Shown here in pieces: positions 34,182 to 42,884 of a stretch of DNA of 64,000 nucleotides (its first letter is position 1; each line of letters starts with the position of its first letter). The translations under genes were made by a program, and so were the position numbers. Origin of the DNA: DASXUG01 sp964620425 (lineage in GTDB: Bacteria > Pseudomonadota > Gammaproteobacteria > Burkholderiales > Methylophilaceae); NCBI GenBank assembly GCA_964620425.1, contig CAZUGV010000001.1, positions 372,001 through 436,000 on the forward strand, written 5' to 3'. The notes beneath the pieces are model-generated. The model did not search any database and was not told the DNA's origin. It saw only the letters and a program-made list of their open reading frames with translations.

Positions 34182-36533
34182 TTAGTTATTATCAACCTTG
34201 GCTACATTAGATTTGATGCGACCAAACTCATAGCTAACGCCAATCCATCCAGCACGCGGCGCGCCAGGTGCTACGAATTTAGCTTTAGTCCAGTCGTCAG
34301 AGTCGGTAGCGGCATCAAACTGCGCGTTTGGCTGAGAAAACGCATTACGTCCTAAAATACCGCCTGTGACATAATCAGTATCAAATACATTATTGACTTT
34401 AGCAAATAGCTGCCAGCCAGAGTTGCCAAAGGAATAACGCGTATCTAAATTAAGTATGGCGTACCCACTCGCTTTGCCTTGTGCATCTCGATTGTTTTCG
34501 TTACCTCGCAGAAATTGTGAGGAATAAGCCACTACATTAGCCCCTACAGTCCAGCTAGGTAAAACATCATATTCGCCACGCACTTTGAATTGATGCTTAG
34601 GAATACCCGCTAAATAATTACCTTTTGACACATTTATTACATCAGTACCATTATTATCAAATGAGCCTGAGTTAACAGAGTTTGCAATTTCAAAAGGGCT
34701 TTGATAGGTTGCATCAATATAACTGTAGCCTGCAGACCAGCGCATATTACTTAGCTTAGCTTGCAAACCTAAATCCAAACCTTGGCGTAAAGTTTCCCCC
34801 ACATTTTTGAAATATCCTGCGCCACTTGTGGTTGAAGCAATAAATTGAATATCATTTTGATTGGTTGCACGATAGAGACCCGCAGTCCAAGTCACTTCTT
34901 GACTCAATTTTCCACGTACCCCAGCCTCCCAAGTTTTCGCTACCACCTGTTTAAGTGTTGGTGGATCGCCGGCCATTGAGTTTGGCAATTGGCAAGGAAA
35001 AGCAGGGTCAGAACAAGCAATTTCTACAGAAGAAGGGGCACGACTACCTTCGTTGTAACCCCCATAAAAATTTAACGAGTTACTCAAAGTGTAAGCCAAA
35101 CCAATGGCTGGATTTAAACGTTGAAATGTTTGATCGCCAGTTAAAGACCCACGATTAGGGTCTGGGGGTAAAAGGTCATCATTTTTTACATGCGTATGGT
35201 TATAGCGACCAGAAGCAGTAACACTTAATTGGTCAGTCAATGAAAAAGTATCGGTGGCAAAAATACCGTAGGTTCTGGTTCTACCTTTCAAATTGACCGT
35301 TTGCTCTGCATCGGTAACAGCAATCACGCCGCGGTCTGCAGATAAATCCCCAAACTGTTCAGTTTGGTTAAATTTAATATTACCTTGATCGTAAGTAGCG
35401 CCTGTCGTGAATTGATTGGCATGACCAGCTAAATTGCCTTTAAAGCTGGCTTGCACCGTACCACCAAATGAATTTTGACGTGAGCTGGTACGATTGTTGA
35501 CGCCAGAATAGTATTCATCAGGATCGGTAGCTGCATTAGCGGGATTAGCCGCTACAAGTTGTTCATAGCCATCATTCAAATCACCATTCAATGTTTTTGT
35601 ACGATTGCTACGATAGTAAACATTGCTTGATAAATAGGTATCGTCTGATAGCCAGTAGCCAGCTTTTGCATTGAGCATATTAAATTGGTTGTTGGTTTGA
35701 TCTGGCTTGGTGTAAATTGAACGTCTGCCTAGCGTATTGAGCAACACTTCAGGTTGAAACCCATTACCTGTTAACTCGTTATCCGCACCGGTGTAACTCA
35801 ATTCAAAATCGGCTTTTTCACCAACCCAGCCAAATTTACCAAAAAGTTGACGAACATCTGATGGTGAAAAATTCCGCCATCCATCCTCTTTAAAACCATT
35901 AGCCGCGACAAACCAGTGAGCGCCATTATTGAGCTTACCGCCAGCTTCGGCTTCAATCGCACGTCGCCCCCATGAGCCAGCATAAGCTTGAGTACGGAAA
36001 CCCGGGCTATCTAAACCACTTTTCGTTTGCACAGAAAGCGCACCACCCAAGGTATTTAAGCCAAAAATAGGGTTTGATCCAGGCATTAAACTAATGCCCA
36101 AGATTGCATTTTTGGGGATTAAATCCCAATTCACTAAATCGCCAAAGGCTTCGTTGACACGCACACCATCTTGATAAACAGACAAGCCTTGAGGTGTCCC
36201 TAACAATGGCGATGCTGCGAAACCGTGATAATTAACATCTGGTTGAAATGGGTTATTTTGAGTTTCGTTGATATTCACACCGTTTAAGTTATTAGCCATA
36301 AAATCTGCCAAACCTAAACTTTGTTGATTTTGAATATCTTGCCCCTTAACTGTTTGCACGTTAGATGGAATTTGCTCCAATGGCAATCCAATTGATGGCA
36401 AAGGTGTGGTGCTAATAATTTCAATTTTTTGCGTTTTTAACGCATCAGCCGCAAAGGCTGTAAACGACATGCTACAAACGCCAGCGACCAGCGCAGCAAT
36501 TGTTTTAATTTTAAATGAAGCGTTATATTGCAT
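34182..36533 (-). CDS. TonB-dependent outer-membrane receptor
   Basis: A 783-residue outer-membrane receptor. Signal peptide IAALVAGVCSMSFTAFAA (cleavage near 29), then the TonB-box region and plug domain: IEIISTTPLPSIG, LEQIPSNVQTVKGQDIQ, SLGLADFMANNLNGVNINETQ, VNYHGFAASPLLGTPQGLSVYQDGVRVNEAFGD. From about 160 on it is a beta-barrel with alternating aromatic strands. It resembles the receptors for iron chelates, cobalamin or other metal complexes; the ligand cannot be read. The strong ribosome site GGGGAG is seven bases before the ATG. An NtrC-type regulator gene follows directly. Confidence 0.92.
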   Translation of the reverse strand: MQYNASFKIKTIAALVAGVCSMSFTAFAADALKTQKIEIISTTPLPSIGLPLEQIPSNVQTVKGQDIQNQQSLGLADFMANNLNGVNINETQNNPFQPDVNYHGFAASPLLGTPQGLSVYQDGVRVNEAFGDLVNWDLIPKNAILGISLMPGSNPIFGLNTLGGALSVQTKSGLDSPGFRTQAYAGSWGRRAIEAEAGGKLNNGAHWFVAANGFKEDGWRNFSPSDVRQLFGKFGWVGEKADFELSYTGADNELTGNGFQPEVLLNTLGRRSIYTKPDQTNNQFNMLNAKAGYWLSDDTYLSSNVYYRSNRTKTLNGDLNDGYEQLVAANPANAATDPDEYYSGVNNRTSSRQNSFGGTVQASFKGNLAGHANQFTTGATYDQGNIKFNQTEQFGDLSADRGVIAVTDAEQTVNLKGRTRTYGIFATDTFSLTDQLSVTASGRYNHTHVKNDDLLPPDPNRGSLTGDQTFQRLNPAIGLAYTLSNSLNFYGGYNEGSRAPSSVEIACSDPAFPCQLPNSMAGDPPTLKQVVAKTWEAGVRGKLSQEVTWTAGLYRATNQNDIQFIASTTSGAGYFKNVGETLRQGLDLGLQAKLSNMRWSAGYSYIDATYQSPFEIANSVNSGSFDNNGTDVINVSKGNYLAGIPKHQFKVRGEYDVLPSWTVGANVVAYSSQFLRGNENNRDAQGKASGYAILNLDTRYSFGNSGWQLFAKVNNVFDTDYVTGGILGRNAFSQPNAQFDAATDSDDWTKAKFVAPGAPRAGWIGVSYEFGRIKSNVAKVDNN

Positions 36534-36957
36534 AGTATCTCCCCAGATGACTATTGATTAAAATAATGAACGACTAATCAATCAACTTCTGTGCCAAAGG
36601 ATCACAACAATTTAAAACAACCTTGATAAAACTTACAATTTGTTTACAAATCAGTGATGAAAAAATGAAAATAACGCTTCATATAGATTGTTGCTTGCTG
36701 ACTTTCAATACGCACGAACAGTATAGCCAGCTAAATTGGTTATATACAACCATATAATTGGTTATTATAAACCAAATTACAGCCACCAATTTACATTTGG
36801 TTTTAGCGTTTACGGTAGAAACCGAGCGATATTACAGGCAGGTTTGCGCTGCAAAGGCATCCATCAAGCGATGATATTGAGGTGTATTTGACGATTGTGT
36901 AGTCCATGGAAAATGTGATTCTCAATGGCGCGCTATGCAGACCACATAATAATCAAG
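36534..36957 (-). promoter_or_regulatory. 424-base regulatory region upstream of the TonB receptor
   Basis: No gene is seen here. It is AT-rich. A pair of inverted repeats lies at 36738-36773 and a loose third copy at 36784-36801. Close to the receptor start, an 8-base inverted repeat (ATTGATTA at 36553-36560 and TAATCAAT at 36575-36582) could form a hairpin in the leader. I found no clean sigma-54 or sigma-70 promoter. The tilS gene ends at 36958 in the same orientation. Confidence 0.5.
36738..36773. promoter_or_regulatory. tandem inverted repeats GGTT-N6-AACC, candidate operator
   Basis: Two copies of GGTT-N6-AACC at 36738-36751 and 36760-36773, centres 22 bases apart (two helical turns). 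The second is a perfect TTGGTT-N6-AACCAA. The spacing suggests cooperative binding of a dimeric regulator about 200-240 bases upstream of the TonB receptor. Confidence 0.5.
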
Positions 36958-38265
36958 CTAATCGACAATCCAAGAAATCACTAGACCTAGTTCACTTACA
37001 GTTGTTTGTAGATGACTGGCAACTCCAATAAAAGGCACAACGGCCAATGTATCGTCACTATAAATCAAGGGAATACGATCACGTTGCCACGGCGGCACAT
37101 TGGCTTCTTGCAGCAAGTGTTTTAGGGTGCGGGTTGGTCTGGCACTGTCTGGCTTAAAGCGCTCACCGCCAGAGCGCTGAGTAATGCGTAGCGTATGGAT
37201 GCCCAGCCGACGTTCAGCTAGCCCCTCGCCTATTTTGCGCTCGAATAATAGTCGGCTACCATCAGGCAAAGATAATGTAGTTTCACCTTGCCAAACCATC
37301 TCAATTTTGGTCTGAGGTGTATCTTTTTCGATATAAGCCAAATGACGATAGCGCCTTAAACAAGCGCCACCGCCAATAGTCACTTTTAAGTTGGCATCTG
37401 GTTTAGCGCTGAGTAGTTGCTCTAACATTTCATGCAAGCGCGCACTACTTGGCGGCAAATAATGATGCGAAATTAACCACCAACGCACCATGTTTTTCGC
37501 TCTTGCTAATGATAACTTTCCCAATTCAGTGATGTTTAACTGGGCGGATTCCACACATAAACTAGCATCTTGCTCTGCTAACTCATCAAGTAACGTCGCG
37601 GCTTCTGCCATGTGCATAGCGGTACGAGTTAAGGTATCTGCTACATGGGGGAAACGTTGCTGTATAACGGGAATAAGCGCTTTGCGACAAAAGTTTCTAT
37701 CAAAACGCTTATCCTCATTGCTTTCGTCTTCTATCCACTGCAAATTATTCTCAGCCGCATATTGCGCTAAGCTACTGCGTGGTACATTTAAAAGAGGGCG
37801 AATCAAACGTCGCGGCGCATCAACAGCCAACATGGCTGAAAGCCCTTTTACGCCAGCACCACGAAAAAGTTGCAGTAAAAAAGTTTCAGCTTGGTCATTT
37901 TGATGATGTGCGAGAGCGATAAAGTCTGCACTTTCTGCGGATAACGCGGCATATCTGGCTTGACGCGCTGCCGCTTCAACACCCAAACCAGCCGTTTTAT
38001 CGACTTGTACATAAGCAACCTTTAAAGGTACGTTTGAAGTTAAACAGGTGGTTTTACAAAACTCAGCCCATGCATCTGCGTTAGGGCTGAGACCATGATG
38101 AACATAGATCGCATGTAATTGATAGCCCAAGATATTTTGCAATCGCACGAGAATATCTAGCAACACGCGGGAATCCAAGCCACCACTCAATGCCATCAAC
38201 ACGGTTTGACCTTGCAAGACCATACCTGCCAATGATTGTTGAACGTGCGCTGGTAAAGCGGCCAC
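36958..38265 (-). CDS. tilS: tRNA(Ile)-lysidine synthetase
   Basis: A 435-residue enzyme that converts cytidine 34 of the minor tRNA-Ile to lysidine with ATP, an essential step. The PP-loop SGGLDSRVLLD lies near residue 28, followed by IYVHHGLSPNADAWAEFC near 54, EAAARQARYAAL and ALAHHQNDQAETFLLQLFRGAGVKGLSAM near 115, and RPLLNVPRSSLAQYA. The C-terminal TilS domain has SGGERFKPDSARPTRTLKHLLQEANVPPWQRD near 360. The start used is a GTG at 38265, giving the normal family beginning before the PP-loop. Confidence 0.96.
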   Translation of the reverse strand: MAALPAHVQQSLAGMVLQGQTVLMALSGGLDSRVLLDILVRLQNILGYQLHAIYVHHGLSPNADAWAEFCKTTCLTSNVPLKVAYVQVDKTAGLGVEAAARQARYAALSAESADFIALAHHQNDQAETFLLQLFRGAGVKGLSAMLAVDAPRRLIRPLLNVPRSSLAQYAAENNLQWIEDESNEDKRFDRNFCRKALIPVIQQRFPHVADTLTRTAMHMAEAATLLDELAEQDASLCVESAQLNITELGKLSLARAKNMVRWWLISHHYLPPSSARLHEMLEQLLSAKPDANLKVTIGGGACLRRYRHLAYIEKDTPQTKIEMVWQGETTLSLPDGSRLLFERKIGEGLAERRLGIHTLRITQRSGGERFKPDSARPTRTLKHLLQEANVPPWQRDRIPLIYSDDTLAVVPFIGVASHLQTTVSELGLVISWIVD

Positions 38266-38354
38266 TACCGCATTTTGTGCTGGAGTGGCCTTGTTTGGAG
38301 TGAGTGAGTTACGTTGTTGTGAGGGATTTTTGATTGTTAAGTCTCTAACAATTA

Positions 38355-39335
38355 TTATTTCTGTGGCACTTCTTTAAACTTACCATAGCTCATTAAACGT
38401 TGATAACGTTGCTCAAGTAACTCGTGCGTGGTTTTCTTTTGCAAAACAGCGAGTTCTTCAGTCAAGGCCTTACGTAGCGTTTGCATCATGGTTTCATAAT
38501 CACGATGCGCACCGCCCAGCGGCTCATTGACAATGCGGTCAATCAACCCCATTGTTTTTAAGCGGGGCGCGGTAATCGCCAAGGTTTCCGCTGCTTCGGC
38601 AGCTTTATCTGCACTCTTCCACAAAATAGAAGCACAGCCTTCAGGGGAAATGACTGAGTAAGTGGAGTATTGCAACATCATCAAATGATCGACTACGCCT
38701 AATGCCAATGCACCACCTGAACCACCTTCACCGATAATGATACCAACGATAGGCACTTTTAATTCAGCCATCACGTATAAGTTGCGCGCAATCGCCTCTG
38801 ATTGACCGCGCTCTTCTGCACCAATGCCAGGATACGCGCCCGGGGTGTCAATGAGCGTAATGATAGGTAACCCAAATTTTTCAGCCAAGCGATATAAACG
38901 TAACGCCTTGCGATAGCCTTCTGGTCGCGGCATACCGAAATTACGGTATTGACGCTCTTTAACATCACGACCTTTTTGATGACCAATTACCATCACAGAT
39001 TGACCTTCAAAGCGGGCGATTCCGCCTACAATCGCTGGGTCATCAGCAAACGCACGGTCACCATGTAATTCTTGAAAATCGGTAAACAGACCTTGAATGT
39101 AATCCAAGGTATAAGGGCGCTGTGGGTGACGTGCCACTTGAGAAATTTGCCACGCACCTAATTTTGCATAGATGTCTTTAGTCAGCGTTTGATTTTTCTT
39201 TTGAATGCGGTCGATTTCTTCTGAAATATCGAGCGCAGAATCATCTTGCACGAAGCGTAGCTCTTCAATCTTCGCTTCTAATTCTGCAATAGGTTGTTCA
39301 AAATCTAAAAAACTTGTCTTCATATTGGTTGCCAT
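38355..39335 (-). CDS. accA: acetyl-CoA carboxylase carboxyltransferase subunit alpha
   Basis: A 326-residue subunit of the carboxyltransferase that moves CO2 from biotin to acetyl-CoA for fatty acid synthesis. It starts SFLDFEQPIAELEAKIEEL and has QVARHPQRPYTLDYI, FQELHGDRAFADDPAIVGG, MVIGHQKGRDV, PIITLIDTPGAYPGIGAEERGQSEAIARNL near residue 180, and IGEGGSGGALALGV near 210. The start at 39335 has a GAGG ribosome site; an in-frame TTG at 39353 overlapping dnaE is unlikely. It follows dnaE by 14 bases, a neighbour pair seen in many proteobacteria. Confidence 0.97.
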   Translation of the reverse strand: MATNMKTSFLDFEQPIAELEAKIEELRFVQDDSALDISEEIDRIQKKNQTLTKDIYAKLGAWQISQVARHPQRPYTLDYIQGLFTDFQELHGDRAFADDPAIVGGIARFEGQSVMVIGHQKGRDVKERQYRNFGMPRPEGYRKALRLYRLAEKFGLPIITLIDTPGAYPGIGAEERGQSEAIARNLYVMAELKVPIVGIIIGEGGSGGALALGVVDHLMMLQYSTYSVISPEGCASILWKSADKAAEAAETLAITAPRLKTMGLIDRIVNEPLGGAHRDYETMMQTLRKALTEELAVLQKKTTHELLEQRYQRLMSYGKFKEVPQK

Positions 39336-39349
39336 TAAATCTCGTTCCC

Positions 39350-42300
39350 TCAATTATAAAGGATTTTTACATTATCTTCAGAAAGCCAGCTTTTTAAACC
39401 GATAATTAGTTCATCGTGTAGCTCTACGCGCCAATCTTCGCCAAGCATCATTTCGACTTTTGCCTCACGATTATGGTACTCCACTTTCACCATACAGCCC
39501 GTGCGCTCAGGGCTTGAACGGCAATAGGGTGAAAGTAATTCACGTAATTTGACGGCATCTGCCTGACCATTGCATGAAAGTTTTAACATGCTGGCATAAG
39601 CACTTCGGGCAGCAGCCAAATCAAATATTTTACGTGCATTAACACGCAAGCCACCCGAAAAATCATCGTTACTGACGCGACCTTCCACAATTAACAACTG
39701 GTCATCTTTCACCAAGTGTGCGTTTTGATTGAGCAACTCATTGCCGACGACAATTTCAATCCGCGTCTGTGCATCATCCAAAGTAACAATCGCCATTTTA
39801 CCACGCGCTGTCATGCGAATACGCACGCCCATCACCACGCCCGCCAGAAGCTGTGGTTGCTCTTGCGCTTTCAGGCTAGATAATCCACCGCGTACAAACG
39901 CAGAAAGCTCTGATTTATAACCCATAAACGGGTGACCACTGAGATAAAACCCAAGCGCCACTTTCTCCTCACGCAATTGATCTTGTGGTGGCCAAGCAGG
40001 CACTTTAGGTAGCGCATGCGCAACACTTTCAGACATTTCGCCAAACAGGCTATCCTGCCCTGCTGCCGCACCACTTTGCTCGGCGGCACTAATTGCCAAG
40101 CCGACACCAGCTAGCAAAGCGGCTCGGTTAGGCTCTAACTTATCAAAAGCACCAGCACGTATCAGCGACTCAATGACGCGGCGATTGACCTTGCGCAAAT
40201 CTAAACGACGACAAAAATCGAATAAATCCTTAAACGGCCCATCTTGCTTACGCGCAGCTAAAATCACTTCTATCGCTGCCAAACCAGAACCTTTTAACGC
40301 GCCCAAGCCATATAAAATTTGCTTCTCGTTAATGGGTTTAAAGCGATATTCACTTTGGTTAATATCAGGCGCGAGCATTTCAATGCCATTGGCTGCGCAA
40401 TCATCATAAAAGGTATGAATGCTGTCGGTGTTATTCATATCCGCAGACATGGTTGCGGCGATAAATGCAGCTGGATAATGGGCTTTTAAATACGCCGTAT
40501 GATAAGCAACCAAGGCGTAAGCAGCGGCGTGAGATTTGTTAAAGCCATAGCCTGCGAACTTCTCGAGAGTATCAAATAGTTCACTGGCTTGCTTTTCGTT
40601 TAGCCCATTCTTAGTTGCGCCATCCACAAAAATCTTACGTTGCGCATCCATTTCCTCGGGTTTCTTTTTACCCATGGCGCGACGTAGCAAATCCGCACCA
40701 CCTAAGCTGTATCCCGCTACCACCTGTGCAATTTGCATCACCTGCTCTTGATATACGGCAATCCCGTAGGTTTCTTTGAGAATAGGCTCAGTCAGCGGAT
40801 GCGGATATTCCACACGTTGCAAGCCGTGCTTACGGCGACAGAAGTCTGGAATCAAATCCATTGGGCCTGGGCGATACAACGCAACCAAGGCGATAATATC
40901 TTCAAAGCAGTCAGGTTTAGCCTGTTTGAGCATGTCTTTCATGCCGCGTGACTCTAGCTGGAATACCGCGGTGGTATTAGATGATTTTAATAAATCAAAT
41001 GTTGCTTTATCTCGCAACGGCAAGGTTTCCAGCACTAGTGGCTCAAGCCCTGATAGCGCGCGTTGGGCGTTGGCGTTTTCTACCGCCATATTCAAGATGG
41101 TGAGTGTGCGCAAGCCCAAAAAGTCGAACTTCACCAAGCCAACCGCTTCTACGTCATCTTTATCATACTGACTGACCAAGCTCTCGCCATCGGGCTGGCA
41201 ATACACTGGGGAGAAATCTGAAATTTTACTGGGTGAAATTAACACGCCACCCGCATGCATGCCGATATTGCGGGTTAAGCCTTCAAGTCGCAAAGCCAAC
41301 TCAAGTAGCTCGTTCACTTCTTCTTCTTGCTCACGGCGCTCTTTCAGTTGCGGCTCTTTTTCAAGCGCATCAGATAGCGTAATGCCCAACTCCATCGGGA
41401 TAAGTTTGGCAATGCCATCGACAAAGTTAAACGGCAAATCCAGCACACGCCCCACATCGCGAATCACAGCCTTGGCCGCCATAGTACCGAAGGTGGCGAT
41501 TTGAGAAACCGCCTCCAATCCGTATTTGCGCTTCACATAATCAATGACGCGGTCGCGGCCTTCTTGGCAAAAGTCAATATCGAAGTCGGGCATAGAAACC
41601 CGCTCTGGGTTTAAGAAACGCTCAAATAGTAGTGCATATTGCAGAGGGTCAAGATCCGTAATGCCCAAGCTATACGCCACCACTGAACCCGCACCAGAAC
41701 CCCGACCAGGCCCAACGGGCACGCCGTTATGTTTAGCCCAGTTGATAAAATCCGCCACAATCAGAAAGTAGCCAGGGAAACCCATTTGAATGATGATGCC
41801 TGTTTCAAAAGCTAACCGCGCATCATAAGCGGGTCTTGCCGCTTCACGTTGTTCAGGGTCTGGATACAACACTTCTAAGCGTTGATTTAAGCCAATTTTC
41901 GCTTGATCCACCAAATATTCATCTAAACTTTGACCATCAGGCGTGGGAAATTGCGGTAGGTAATTTTTACCCAAAGTCAGCGTTAAATTACAACGCTTGG
42001 CTATCTCAACGCTATTGGTTAATGCCTCAGGAATATCGGCAAACAAGGCAACCATGTCGGCTTGCGTTTTAAAGTATTGGTCGGGCGTAAAGCTCTTAGG
42101 GCGACGATTATCAGCTAGCACATAACCCTCGGCAATGCACACCCGCGCTTCATGCGCTTTAAAATCATCAGGCTCGATAAACTGAACGGGGTGGGTTGCC
42201 ACCACGGGCAACGCTAATTGGCTTGCCAATGCCAATGCACGGCTAATGTATTGCTCTTGTTGCGGATGACCAGCGCGTTGCAATTCAATATAAAAACGAT

Positions 42301-42790
42301 TGGGGAAAAGTGCCGCCCAAGCCGAAGCAAATTGTTCAGCAAGTTTGATATTGTTCTGTAACAGCGCCTGCCCCACATCGCCCGCCATCGCGCCAGAGAG
42401 TAAAATCAGGCCATCACACCCCTCACGCAACCACTGTTTTTTGAGCTCTGCACGACCGCGGTACTGATTTTCAAGGTAAGACTGACTAATCAGCTCACAT
42501 AAACGCAAATAACCCGCATGCGTTTGGCAAAGCAATAGCGCGCGAAAAGGTTGCTCACGATTCGCCTCATTTTCAAGCCAAACATCACAACCAATTAAGG
42601 GCTTAACACCCTTACCGCGAGCCGCTTTGTAGAACTTTACCGCACCGAATAAATTACTTAAATCGGTCAGCGCCAAGGCTGGCATTTGGTCTTTTACAGC
42701 GTGTTTGACATAGTCACCAATACGCACAGTACCATCTACAATAGAGTACTCGCTATGGCAACGTAGGTGGATAAATGAAGGTTGAAGCAT
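39350..42790 (-). CDS. dnaE: DNA polymerase III alpha subunit
   Basis: A 1146-residue replicative polymerase. The PHP domain begins FIHLRCHSEYSIVDGTVRI and includes ALTDLSNLFGAVKFYKAA. The catalytic core has GPGRGSGAGSVVAYSLGITDLDPL near residue 360 and FERFLNPERVSMPDFDIDFCQEGRDRVI near 390 with the catalytic aspartates. Then FDFLGLRTL, YQEQVMQIAQVVAGYS and the HhH region. The OB domain is near 980-1060 (LLAGVVMGVRIRMTARGKMA). Length is normal for proteobacterial DnaE. It is clearly the housekeeping copy. Confidence 0.97.
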   Translation of the reverse strand: MLQPSFIHLRCHSEYSIVDGTVRIGDYVKHAVKDQMPALALTDLSNLFGAVKFYKAARGKGVKPLIGCDVWLENEANREQPFRALLLCQTHAGYLRLCELISQSYLENQYRGRAELKKQWLREGCDGLILLSGAMAGDVGQALLQNNIKLAEQFASAWAALFPNRFYIELQRAGHPQQEQYISRALALASQLALPVVATHPVQFIEPDDFKAHEARVCIAEGYVLADNRRPKSFTPDQYFKTQADMVALFADIPEALTNSVEIAKRCNLTLTLGKNYLPQFPTPDGQSLDEYLVDQAKIGLNQRLEVLYPDPEQREAARPAYDARLAFETGIIIQMGFPGYFLIVADFINWAKHNGVPVGPGRGSGAGSVVAYSLGITDLDPLQYALLFERFLNPERVSMPDFDIDFCQEGRDRVIDYVKRKYGLEAVSQIATFGTMAAKAVIRDVGRVLDLPFNFVDGIAKLIPMELGITLSDALEKEPQLKERREQEEEVNELLELALRLEGLTRNIGMHAGGVLISPSKISDFSPVYCQPDGESLVSQYDKDDVEAVGLVKFDFLGLRTLTILNMAVENANAQRALSGLEPLVLETLPLRDKATFDLLKSSNTTAVFQLESRGMKDMLKQAKPDCFEDIIALVALYRPGPMDLIPDFCRRKHGLQRVEYPHPLTEPILKETYGIAVYQEQVMQIAQVVAGYSLGGADLLRRAMGKKKPEEMDAQRKIFVDGATKNGLNEKQASELFDTLEKFAGYGFNKSHAAAYALVAYHTAYLKAHYPAAFIAATMSADMNNTDSIHTFYDDCAANGIEMLAPDINQSEYRFKPINEKQILYGLGALKGSGLAAIEVILAARKQDGPFKDLFDFCRRLDLRKVNRRVIESLIRAGAFDKLEPNRAALLAGVGLAISAAEQSGAAAGQDSLFGEMSESVAHALPKVPAWPPQDQLREEKVALGFYLSGHPFMGYKSELSAFVRGGLSSLKAQEQPQLLAGVVMGVRIRMTARGKMAIVTLDDAQTRIEIVVGNELLNQNAHLVKDDQLLIVEGRVSNDDFSGGLRVNARKIFDLAAARSAYASMLKLSCNGQADAVKLRELLSPYCRSSPERTGCMVKVEYHNREAKVEMMLGEDWRVELHDELIIGLKSWLSEDNVKILYN

Positions 42791-42843
42791 GGGTAATATT
42801 TTACCTGATTTACCCTATGCAAATTTATTCGATTTTTAGTTTT

Positions 42844-42878
42844 TGATGGGATTTTTTTTAGCAAAAAAATCGTCATCA
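42844..42878. terminator. possible hairpin between chpA-like gene and dnaE
   Basis: An imperfect inverted repeat with the inner stem GATTTTTTT and AAAAAAATC and the outer TGATG and CATCA. It starts six bases after the end of the chemotaxis operon on the minus strand. No extra T-run follows, so a terminator role is only possible. Confidence 0.35.
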
Positions 42879-42884
42879 ATGGAA

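Noticed and set aside
36553..36582. Hairpin near the TonB receptor start as a riboswitch (for example cobalamin)
   Set aside because: A single 8-base inverted repeat is too small, and no conserved riboswitch core was visible.
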